64,000 bases of DNA from assembly GCA_009773335.1 (NCBI GenBank), contig WRPF01000001.1, positions 62,001 through 126,000 on the forward strand, in the 5' to 3' direction. This document shows, piece after piece, positions 56,407 through 64,000 of this stretch (the first letter of the stretch is position 1; each line of letters opens with the position of its first letter). The notes beneath the pieces were generated by a model. It was not told the DNA's origin. It was given only the letters and a program-made list of their open reading frames with translations, and searched no databases. The stretch is from Caulobacteraceae bacterium. Its GTDB lineage: Bacteria > Pseudomonadota > Alphaproteobacteria > Caulobacterales > Aquidulcibacteraceae. The position numbers were made by a program, and so were the translations under genes.

Positions 56407-57435
56407 CTAGTCGGGAGCTCTGACCACCGGCGTCGAGCCCTGTTTCGGCCGGCGCGTGACGACGCGCGGCGGAGCACACGTTCCCATCATCGGCGTGCCG
56501 ACGGGGTAGTCGCCCTTGTCGCGGAAAGCCGCCTTCTTCGCCTGTGTGAATTGCGCCCACGCATCCGGCCGCACGGCGCACCACGCCGACAGCCCGCGCG
56601 CGCGCGCGGTCGCTTCTGCAGCTTCGGCTGCAAACGCGCCGTCGATGCCGACGGCATACCCCTCTTCGACCAGTCGCCGCGCGACATTGAACTCCTCGCC
56701 GCCACTCTTGACGGCGGTGCAGGTTGCGATCCGCTCACGACGCGCAGTGTCGGCGGCGTCCTTCGGGCGATCGAGGGCGCACATCACGTATGCGCCGTCC
56801 AGAATTCGGCGCAGCGCGCGTTGGGACTCCTCGCTGCAATCCAGCACGCGCGTCCCGAGGCGGCATATCTGGCCGGGCTCAGGCGCATCAATGCCACGCA
56901 GGCGCAAGAGGTCGCCGTTCAGGAGCAGGGTCTCTGCGGTATGCACCGTCTCGAGGCTGGCGGCGCCGGCGTAGGCCTGACGTTCCTCCCGCTGGCCGAA
57001 TCCTGTGCCGACCATGGCCAGCGCAAATACGCCGCCGAGAATTGCGCCGATCATGCCCATCATCACAGGCCGGATGGCGTTTTCGAGCTCCTCGCCGGGA
57101 CGGAAGGCCACAAGCGCGAGTACGCCAACCAGAACCGCAAAGAACAGGAAAATGTCGAACAGGGACAAGATCATTCGAGCAACGGTCGCCCCGTTGCTCT
57201 CCAGCATGCGCAACAGCATGCTTTCGCCCGGCCTGTTCCACTTCGCCGCGAGGTCGCCCAGCGCCGTTGCGAGTTCGGGATCGCGTTCGCTGCTGCCGAG
57301 CAACAGCCACGCGACCACCAGAAGAAGCAGGCCGCCGGCCCAGACCGCCCCCCTCATCCAGATCGCCCACTGGCGTGTGCTGACAATGAACAGCACCAGA
57401 GCGCTAATGAGCAGAATAAACGCCAACATAGCCAT
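56407..57435 (-). CDS. Multi-TM protein fused to thermonuclease (SNase)-like domain
   Basis: Several hydrophobic N-terminal segments, then LLRLRGIDAPE ... CSEESQRALRRILDG ... RRERIATC ... ARRLVEEGYAVG typical of SNase-like domains. Confidence 0.75.
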   Translation of the reverse strand: MAMLAFILLISALVLFIVSTRQWAIWMRGAVWAGGLLLLVVAWLLLGSSERDPELATALGDLAAKWNRPGESMLLRMLESNGATVARMILSLFDIFLFFAVLVGVLALVAFRPGEELENAIRPVMMGMIGAILGGVFALAMVGTGFGQREERQAYAGAASLETVHTAETLLLNGDLLRLRGIDAPEPGQICRLGTRVLDCSEESQRALRRILDGAYVMCALDRPKDAADTARRERIATCTAVKSGGEEFNVARRLVEEGYAVGIDGAFAAEAAEATARARGLSAWCAVRPDAWAQFTQAKKAAFRDKGDYPVGTPMMGTCAPPRVVTRRPKQGSTPVVRAPD

Positions 57436-57521
57436 AACCGATCCCTCTCCAACCGAGGCAAGCGCGAGACTTGCCGTATTCGCTTCCCGTTCCGTGCCGA
57501 CGCCCCCGCGTCAGGCGTCAA

Positions 57522-57962
57522 TCAGTTAGGCGCATTCACAACAGGCATGGTGCGTGGGGGCGCAGATCCGCTCCCGCCTTGCGTCACGCCCTGATTGCGC
57601 CGGCGTGCGATGTCGATCTCCTCCAGCAAGCGCGGCCGAGCCGGGGGCTGCGGCACCGCATCCGCCGTCCGGACACGCCTGTAGGCCTCTATCTGTCGCG
57701 CCAACTCCCGCCTGTAGGCGACGACGGCATAGGCGTCGGGGCCGGGTTCCTGACGCATTGCCTCCAGGCGCGCCTCCGCCTGGAACATCTGATTGAGTGC
57801 GACGCCGCTCCCCATCGCGGCGCCGATGAGCAGGCCAACCACCCAGAGCCGCGACACGATGCGGCCGAGCTGGCCAATCCACTGGACCAGGTTACGCGGC
57901 TCCGGATCGGGCGGAACCACATGCATTTCAGCGACAGGAGGCGGTTCTTCGGTGCTGGTCAT
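57522..57962 (-). CDS. Hypothetical single-TM protein
   Basis: 146 aa; Pro/Glu-rich N-terminus, one TM (LWVVGLLIGAAMGSGVAL), coiled-coil-like C-terminal part. Confidence 0.6.
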   Translation of the reverse strand: MTSTEEPPPVAEMHVVPPDPEPRNLVQWIGQLGRIVSRLWVVGLLIGAAMGSGVALNQMFQAEARLEAMRQEPGPDAYAVVAYRRELARQIEAYRRVRTADAVPQPPARPRLLEEIDIARRRNQGVTQGGSGSAPPRTMPVVNAPN

Positions 57963-57967
57963 CGCCC

Positions 57968-58711
57968 CTAGGTCGCCTTGTCGACAAAATCGCCTGGCCG
58001 CACCTTATCCGGATTGCACCACGCTTCGCCATTTTTTTCCGAGCATACCGTTGCTTGTGCGCTTGGCGTGCAACGCAACGCTGGATCGCTGTCGGTCTTC
58101 TTGCGGGACGCTTCGTCGCTGCGCTGACGCAGGAGACCCTGCACTTCGCCATCCAGCCGCGCCGCCTCGGCCGGATCCGGCGTCAGCGCCCGTCGGCGTC
58201 GCAATTCCGCGAGGCGCGCTTCTATCTGTCCAATTCGGCGCTCGTAGATGCCTTCCCTGATGCTCAGGCACATGTCGTCCCACTCCCGGCGCAACTGGTC
58301 GATCCCGCCGGGATCGTTCAGGAGTGGATGTGTCGACCGGGTCCTGCGCTGATCGAGATTGTCCGAGCGCACACGATCGAGAAACGCCACGAGACCCTCG
58401 GCGCGCGCGTTGATCTGGGCCCGCTCCTCGATCTGCTTTGCGAGTCCAAGCGGGCGCCCCTCCGGGTAGATCACCGAAGCTTGTTCACGGTCGTGTGCAG
58501 GATTCAGAACCCGCCAATAGCAGAATCCGACGACGCCAAGACACAGGCTAAGTAGCGCGAGCCACGACAGAAGTCCGAGCGAATTGCCTGCTACGGCATC
58601 CTGCTGGTTCGGCGGATAGCCCTGGTAGATGATGATCGGACGATCGCTCTCGCGAATGATGTCCGGAAGCCCGCCGGGTCTTTTGACAGGTCCAACCATG
58701 GGCAGACTCAC
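57968..58711 (-). CDS. Hypothetical single-TM coiled-coil protein with Cys-rich tail
   Basis: 247 aa; TM LGLLSWLALLSLCLGVVGFCYW; charged helical region; CTPSAQATVCSEKNGEAWCNPDKVRPGDFV tail. Confidence 0.65.
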   Translation of the reverse strand: MSLPMVGPVKRPGGLPDIIRESDRPIIIYQGYPPNQQDAVAGNSLGLLSWLALLSLCLGVVGFCYWRVLNPAHDREQASVIYPEGRPLGLAKQIEERAQINARAEGLVAFLDRVRSDNLDQRRTRSTHPLLNDPGGIDQLRREWDDMCLSIREGIYERRIGQIEARLAELRRRRALTPDPAEAARLDGEVQGLLRQRSDEASRKKTDSDPALRCTPSAQATVCSEKNGEAWCNPDKVRPGDFVDKAT

Positions 58712-58721
58712 TCAACGCCGA

Positions 58722-61010
58722 TTAGCTCGGACGCCCCCCGCACTGCAGCGGAATGCCGGACAGACGATAGTATTCCTTCACCTCCGGCGCGGTTTGCTCG
58801 CCGTCGTTGTAGTTGATGCCCCTGCAGGCAAGCACGTAGCGTTGCCCGTAGGACAGCAGGCCCCCGAGATCGATCGTGGGCGGCAGGCCGGAATGACCGG
58901 ACTCCACGACCTGTCCCAGCATCTTTGCCGACACCCCTCGGTTGAACGCCTGGATGGAGCGTGACCAGCTTCTCAGCCGTTCGTCCGTGCGCGCCTCGCG
59001 CTGACCGCGACGCAACCAGTACATGCCCTCGTACAGAAGGGTTTCCGCACGTTCCTCGCCCTGTCCTGCGGCTGCGCAGAACCCTTGCTCGGCGGTCTGT
59101 CCGAACAGGATCTGCGCCTGGCAGGCCTGACGGCGGAACTGCGGTCGTTGCGCCAGGCTAAAGGCCTGCGCGGCCTGGTTCACGGCCAGTTCGCCGTCGC
59201 GCAGGAAGCTCCGATCGGTGGTGGAGCGCGCGCGGTCCGGCGTGACGGCGAGGGCGTGCTGCTGAGCCAGGGTAAGACGGCGGCTCGCGAGATACAGGCC
59301 CTCGGCGTTGCCTTCGACGCTGCCACTGTGGCGCCGTGCGAAGTACTGCAGCACCTGCTCCGCCTTCGGATAGGGCGGGCGGTCGATCAGCGGTCCGAGG
59401 GAAGGCTCGGAGCCCAGCCGCAGGTAGATGTGTCCGAGCGTGAGGCGCGCTTCCACGTTCTCATAGTTGAGAAAGATAGCGCACCTCAGGTCCGCTTCCG
59501 ATTCACGCAGGCTCGCCGGACGGGCCGCCGCGACCTCTGAGATCGTGCGGTAGTACAGATCGCCGCCGCCGGCGCCCACCAGCGGGTCGTTCTCGCGCGG
59601 AACGCCGGTGTTGGCGTATCGCGTGCGCGCAACCTCGACATAGATGCGCGACGCAAGCGCATCGCGATTTGCTGGCGGAAACTCCACATCGCCGCTCGGG
59701 CAGCGGGTGGTTGCTCCCGACAGGTCGAGCGCCTGCTTGAAGTTGGCGCGCGCGCTGTCGAGTTGGCCCTGCATCACGTGCGCGCGCGCGAGCGTGAGCA
59801 TGGTCAGCGGGCGGCGCGGCGCCAGTTTCAGCTGTTCGATCGCCTGCGCGATCTGACGTTGCCGTTCGCCCGGTTCGGATACGTTCGGGAGGTTGGCGAG
59901 GATCGTGCAGCCCAGTCCCCACCTTGCGTCTGCCGAGGACCCCGCCGACGCGGACGAGCGGCGTGTGTAGGCGTCGAAAGCGTAGCGCGCATACTGGAAG
60001 TGTTGCGCGGCGTCGGGCGCGAGCTGGCTGCCGACGCAATCAAGTGCGCCGACGCCGCTGATGCCCTGTGCTCCGGCGAGGGCCGAAAATCCGGGACTTT
60101 CCTGCAGGCCGGCGGCCTTCAGGTGTGCGATGCCGATCTGGAAGAACACATCCAGCAACTGTTCGCGGGTGGGGGCGGGCCGGCCCTCGAGCGCGCCGAT
60201 CGGATCGGTCGCGCCGATGCCCGTAGCGCAATCGATCGGCGCCGGATCCGGGCAGGCGGCGTCGATCGCTGCGGCGGCCGGTCCGAGGAAATCGATCGCC
60301 CGTTGCGCGTCGCTGCGCCGTTGTTCCCCATCCCTGCCCTGCGCGCGCAGCGCGTTCTGGCCGAGCGACTGGCCGAGTCGGAAGAGCCAGGACCGCCCGC
60401 GCGAAATCTCAGCGGGGGTCATGAGGCTCAGCACGCCGGGTCCGCCGCCGAGGCGAGCGCCGTCCTGGGCGAAGACGATCTTGAGGGCGCCGAACGCGCT
60501 CTCCTCGCCTGCGGGTCCGAGTTCGGCCAGACTCAACAGCGCGCGCTGGTACGCAACGCCGGGGTCGCTAGGACTCAGGGACGGGCTGGCCAGAAGGACG
60601 CGCGCCGCCTCGACCCGGCCCTTGGTCAGATAGGCCTGCACGAGTTCCAGCTGACCGGCGCGCAGCTCAGCCCGGAAAACCGGCTCAAAATCCTGCCCGG
60701 TGTTGACCGCCGCCTCGAGTTGGCGAATGGCGTCGTCGGGCCGTCCAGCGCGGGAAAAGGCGCGCCCGGAGTAAAAGCGCGCGCGTGCCGCCTCGACTCC
60801 GCGAGCGGTCGCGCTGACCCTGCGGCAAGTCTCCGCAACCTGCAATTGCAGCGAGGCGTCTGACGGATTCAGCGTCTCCAGCGAACTCTTTCCCAATTCC
60901 CTGATGCAGGCGTCAGTCCGCAGACGCTCCTGCGTCCAGGCATCCCCGGAGAATAACGATACCGTGATAGCCAACCCGGCTCCCACGATCGCAGACAAGG
61001 CCTTGCGCAT
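58722..61010 (-). CDS. Large secreted TPR-like Cys-rich protein
   Basis: 762 aa; signal peptide; ARARFYSGRAFSRAGRPDDAIRQLEAAV and other helical-repeat segments; about 12 Cys. Confidence 0.7.
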   Translation of the reverse strand: MRKALSAIVGAGLAITVSLFSGDAWTQERLRTDACIRELGKSSLETLNPSDASLQLQVAETCRRVSATARGVEAARARFYSGRAFSRAGRPDDAIRQLEAAVNTGQDFEPVFRAELRAGQLELVQAYLTKGRVEAARVLLASPSLSPSDPGVAYQRALLSLAELGPAGEESAFGALKIVFAQDGARLGGGPGVLSLMTPAEISRGRSWLFRLGQSLGQNALRAQGRDGEQRRSDAQRAIDFLGPAAAAIDAACPDPAPIDCATGIGATDPIGALEGRPAPTREQLLDVFFQIGIAHLKAAGLQESPGFSALAGAQGISGVGALDCVGSQLAPDAAQHFQYARYAFDAYTRRSSASAGSSADARWGLGCTILANLPNVSEPGERQRQIAQAIEQLKLAPRRPLTMLTLARAHVMQGQLDSARANFKQALDLSGATTRCPSGDVEFPPANRDALASRIYVEVARTRYANTGVPRENDPLVGAGGGDLYYRTISEVAAARPASLRESEADLRCAIFLNYENVEARLTLGHIYLRLGSEPSLGPLIDRPPYPKAEQVLQYFARRHSGSVEGNAEGLYLASRRLTLAQQHALAVTPDRARSTTDRSFLRDGELAVNQAAQAFSLAQRPQFRRQACQAQILFGQTAEQGFCAAAGQGEERAETLLYEGMYWLRRGQREARTDERLRSWSRSIQAFNRGVSAKMLGQVVESGHSGLPPTIDLGGLLSYGQRYVLACRGINYNDGEQTAPEVKEYYRLSGIPLQCGGRPS

Positions 61011-61223
61011 GCCATCCCCTCAATGCTGACGCGTAAGCACGCCCCTAGCCCCTCAATTTGTTAATGTTTATTACTTTCCGGGCGTCGGGTAAAGGCGGCG
61101 TGAGCGGGGCGGGCGCCAGACTCGTCAGATCGTCCGTCATCGCGGCTGGGGTTCTGCGCGGAGATGTCCACAGAGGGGTTGGCGACGTTTCCTGCGGTGA
61201 ATGACCCCGTGTTTCATGCCGCG

Positions 61224-61313
61224 TGGCGGATGGGGTGGGATTCGAACCCACGGTAAGCTTGCGCCTACGCCAGTTTTCAAGACTGGAGCCTTCAACCGCT
61301 CGGCCACCCATCC
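61224..61313 (-). tRNA. tRNA-Ser (anticodon UGA), CCA encoded
   Basis: Reverse complement GGATGGGTGGCCGAGCGGTTGAAGGC..CTTGAAAA..GGGTTCGAATCCCACCCCATCCGCCA; long variable arm; anticodon TGA. Confidence 0.95.
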
Positions 61314-61324
61314 TTGCGCGCGGC

Positions 61325-61966
61325 TCAGGCGGCGCGGACTTCCGCTTCCGTCTTCGCGCGGATTTCGTCAAGCGTCACGCCCGGCGCCATTTCGAGAAGG
61401 GTGATCCCCCCTGTACCCTTCTTGTCGACATCGAACACGCCGAGGTCCGAGATCACGCGGTCGACGACGCGCACGCCTGTCAGCGGCAACCGGCAGGATT
61501 TGAGCAACTTCGGCGCGCCGTCCTTCGACGCGTGCTCCATCACCACGACAACGCGCTTGACGCCCGCGACAAGATCCATCGCGCCGCCCATGCCCTTGAC
61601 CATCTTGCCGGGCACCATCCAGTTCGCGAGGTCGCCCGTTTCAGACACCTCCATGGCGCCCAGGATCGAGAGGTCGATGTGGCCGCCGCGGATCATCGCG
61701 AAACTGTCGGACGATGAAAAATAGGACGTCTTCTCCAGTTCAGTGATCGTCTGCTTGCCCGCATTGATGAGGTCGGCGTCGACTTCGTCATCGTAAGGAA
61801 AGGGGCCCATGCCAAGCATTCCGTTCTCGGACTGGAGGGTCACCTCCATACCCGCAGGAATGAAGTTCGCGACCAGCGTGGGGATGCCGATCCCGAGATT
61901 CACATAGAACCCGTCGCGGAGTTCTTTCGCCGCGCGGGCGGCGAGTTCGTCGCGTGTCCAGGCCAT
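61325..61966 (-). CDS. scoB: 3-oxoacid CoA-transferase subunit B
   Basis: [38 protein letters not shown]. Confidence 0.93.
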   Translation of the reverse strand: MAWTRDELAARAAKELRDGFYVNLGIGIPTLVANFIPAGMEVTLQSENGMLGMGPFPYDDEVDADLINAGKQTITELEKTSYFSSSDSFAMIRGGHIDLSILGAMEVSETGDLANWMVPGKMVKGMGGAMDLVAGVKRVVVVMEHASKDGAPKLLKSCRLPLTGVRVVDRVISDLGVFDVDKKGTGGITLLEMAPGVTLDEIRAKTEAEVRAA

Positions 61967-62673
61967 TATGCAGCCTCCCGCTTGCGCACGGTGCGCTGTT
62001 CGATCCGCTTCTCGAACGTCGCCTGCACGATGCGGTCGACGTAAATGCCCGGCGTATGGATCTGGTCGGGATCGAAGGATCCCACCGGAACGATCTCCTC
62101 GACCTCGGCGACGCAAACCTTTCCGGCCGTCGCCATCATCGGGTTGAAGTTTCGCGCGGTCTTGCGGAAGACGAGATTGCCCTCGGCGTCGCCCTTCCAG
62201 GCCTTCACGATCGAGAGGTCCGCTTTCAGGCCGGTTTCGAGCACGTAGGTCTCGCCGTCGAAGTCCCGGATATCCTTGCCTTCCGCCACCAGCGTGCCGA
62301 CACCGGTCTTGGTGTAGAAGCCTGCGATGCCGGCGCCTCCCGCACGAATGCGCTCAGCCAGGGTGCCTTGCGGATTGAATTCGAGCTGCAGTTCGCCGGA
62401 CAGGTATTGGCGCTCGAACTCCTTGTTTTCGCCGACGTAAGACGACACCATTTTCGCGATCTGCCGGGTCTTCAACAGCAGGCCGAGACCGAAGTCATCG
62501 ACGCCGGCGTTGTTGGAGATCACCGTCAGGTTCTTCGCCCCCGAATCCCTGAGCGCGACGATCAGGTTTTCCGGGATGCCGCAGAGGCCGAAGCCGCCGG
62601 ACATGACGGTCATGCCGTCGAATGTCAGGCCCTTCAGGGCCGTCGCCGCGTCGGGCAGGACTTTGTTCGCCAT
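61966..62673 (-). CDS. scoA: 3-oxoacid CoA-transferase subunit A
   Basis: [61 protein letters not shown]. Confidence 0.93.
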   Translation of the reverse strand: MANKVLPDAATALKGLTFDGMTVMSGGFGLCGIPENLIVALRDSGAKNLTVISNNAGVDDFGLGLLLKTRQIAKMVSSYVGENKEFERQYLSGELQLEFNPQGTLAERIRAGGAGIAGFYTKTGVGTLVAEGKDIRDFDGETYVLETGLKADLSIVKAWKGDAEGNLVFRKTARNFNPMMATAGKVCVAEVEEIVPVGSFDPDQIHTPGIYVDRIVQATFEKRIEQRTVRKREAA

Positions 62674-62767
62674 TGCACACTCTCGATGGGACCGGGGTGT
62701 GTAGGGCCGTGCGGGCCATGACGCAACGGCGGCGCAACATGATGACGAACCGGGCCTGAAACGAGGC

Positions 62768-62800
62768 GCGCCGGCCGCTGAGCCGGCGGCCGGCGCTTTT
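62768..62800 (+). terminator. GC-rich stem-loop followed by TTTT
   Basis: 11-bp perfect stem gcgccggccgc/gcggccggcgc, 7-nt loop, TTTT. Confidence 0.55.
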
Positions 62801-62894
62801 CTGGTTACCCAGGACGGTCACGCGAGCGAGGGACGAGAAGAGCGCGCCGTCAGGTGGAACTGTGCCTCGCTCAGCTTGAACCGCGCATGAACGC

Positions 62895-63614
62895 TCAGTC
62901 AGCAGCGAATATGGCCTCAAGGCTCGTACGGGACATGCCGTGCTTCAGCCAATTGTAGGGCGTCATGTTCACGGCCTTGACAATGATCCGCGTGATGTTC
63001 CCGCCGCCTGGCGCGACATCGAAGTCGATCACGTTCACGCAGCAGGTATCCTGCTCGAAGGCGGACGCCGCCTGGAGCCCCGCGCCACAGGCCCAGCTCA
63101 GGATCAACCGGTTCACGCCCTCATGGGCCACAACGAGCGTCGCCCCGCGATCCGCCGAGGGGGCATCTACCAGGACCAGCCGCCTGATCGATTCGATCGA
63201 TCGCGCCTGGGCCTCCGCGAAACTCTCCCCATCGAACATCCGGGCGCCGGGTTCGTGCGCCCGCCCGAACTCGGCCGCCATGGCCATTGCTGCTTCGGCG
63301 CGGCCATTGAAGGCGATGGTGCCTCCGCGGATCTCCTCCAGATCCGGTTCGTCTTCGAGCTGCGGCGGCCTTGCGCGCTGGGCGAGCACAATTTCGGCGG
63401 TTTCGCGCGTGCGCGCGAGTCCGGATGATACCGCACGCGTGATCACAGGCTCTGCGAGCGCGACCCCCGCCGTCTCAGCCTGCGCACGTCCTTCTTCGGT
63501 CAGCCGCGCCACCCGATGGTCACGTGCGCGCAGCACTTCGTCACTGAAATAGTCCACCCGTCCGTGGCGCATGAGATAGAGCCGGCGGCGAACGGGACGC
63601 AGCGAAGCCGTCAT
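62895..63614 (-). CDS. Histidine phosphatase family protein (phosphoglycerate mutase-like)
   Basis: LYLMRHGRVDYFSDE (RHG), TRAVSSGLARTRETAEIVL, VVAHEGVNRLIL. Confidence 0.87.
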   Translation of the reverse strand: MTASLRPVRRRLYLMRHGRVDYFSDEVLRARDHRVARLTEEGRAQAETAGVALAEPVITRAVSSGLARTRETAEIVLAQRARPPQLEDEPDLEEIRGGTIAFNGRAEAAMAMAAEFGRAHEPGARMFDGESFAEAQARSIESIRRLVLVDAPSADRGATLVVAHEGVNRLILSWACGAGLQAASAFEQDTCCVNVIDFDVAPGGGNITRIIVKAVNMTPYNWLKHGMSRTSLEAIFAAD

Positions 63615-64000
63615 GCGCCCGCCTTGAACTGCTCCACGATGGCGGGATCGACGCCCCAGTCGCGCAGCGCCTCCTCGGTGTGTGCGCCTACCTCGGGCGG
63701 CGGCCCTTGCACCTTCGACGCCGTGCGTGAAAACCGCGGCGCAACGTTCGGCTGTACGACGCCTTCCACGGTCACGAAGGTTTCACGGGCCTTGTTGTGC
63801 GCATGATCGGGCGCCTCGCCGAGCGACAGCACCGGCGCGAAGCACACGTCCGTGCCTTCCATCAGCACACACCACTCGTCGCGCGTCTTCGTGGCGATCA
63901 CCGCCGCGAGCTTCTCGGACAGCGATGGCCACGAAGCCCGGTCCATCTGCGCCTGGAATGCAGCGTCCCTGGCGAGCCCGGTCTTTTCAAGCAGCAATGC
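63611..64000 (-). CDS. CaiB/BaiF family CoA-transferase, partial (continues past window)
   Basis: C-terminal portion: WCVLMEGTDVCFAPVLSLGEAPDHAHNKARETFV, PPEVGAHTEEALRDWGVD. Confidence 0.82.
   Translation of the reverse strand, partial: ALLLEKTGLARDAAFQAQMDRASWPSLSEKLAAVIATKTRDEWCVLMEGTDVCFAPVLSLGEAPDHAHNKARETFVTVEGVVQPNVAPRFSRTASKVQGPPPEVGAHTEEALRDWGVDPAIVEQFKAGA

Noticed and set aside
61054-61085. Possible CtrA-type TTAA-N7-TTAA site upstream of the TPR-like gene
   Set aside because: Sequence ttgttaatgtttattac has TTAA-like halves but wrong spacing (N6) and an imperfect second half; only an AT-rich promoter region can be claimed.
61045-61371. 108-aa minus-strand ORF overlapping tRNA-Ser
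   Set aside because: Reads through the tRNA gene; the internal MTDDLTSLAPAPLTPPLPDARKVININKLRG peptide is too short to support without expression data.

Overview
Chromosomal window from a high-GC alphaproteobacterium, inferred from gene content and order; I do not assign a species. Most of it is conserved housekeeping synteny: lpxD-fabZ-lpxA-lpxI-lpxB; gltA, gltX, comEC and lexA; trpE-G-D-C with a PpiD-like foldase; tpiA-secG-pyrG; rpmF, eno, ftsB; a pyruvate dehydrogenase operon (pdhA, pdhB, pdhC, lpd); lipA-ratA, a CinA-like gene, ispDF; dusB-ntrB-ntrC-ntrY-ntrX; dat-hfq-hflX-mazG; an MBL hydrolase-tatD-holB-tmk-D,D-carboxypeptidase string; one tRNA-Ser(UGA); and scoAB. No CRISPR array, prophage, IS element or rRNA was seen. 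The best leads for something new are: (1) a discrete four-gene envelope cassette at 56407-61010 (periplasmic Cys-rich repeat protein, two single-TM coiled-coil proteins, and a multi-TM protein fused to an SNase-like domain with an altered DGDT motif), bounded by a 14-bp-stem hairpin and a tRNA-Ser; (2) a 144-bp palindromic element with 21-bp perfect inverted repeats inserted in frame in the pdhB linker; (3) an NtrC whose AAA+ domain has lost the GAFTGA loop and has an altered Walker B, next to an NtrX that also lacks GAFTGA; (4) four GTAC half-sites at exact 10-bp spacing between a tetR and a DUF2855 gene; (5) four convergent gene pairs whose stop codons share the same 4 bp (CTAG/TTAG). All calls come from reading the sequence and the supplied ORF track; no database search was run.
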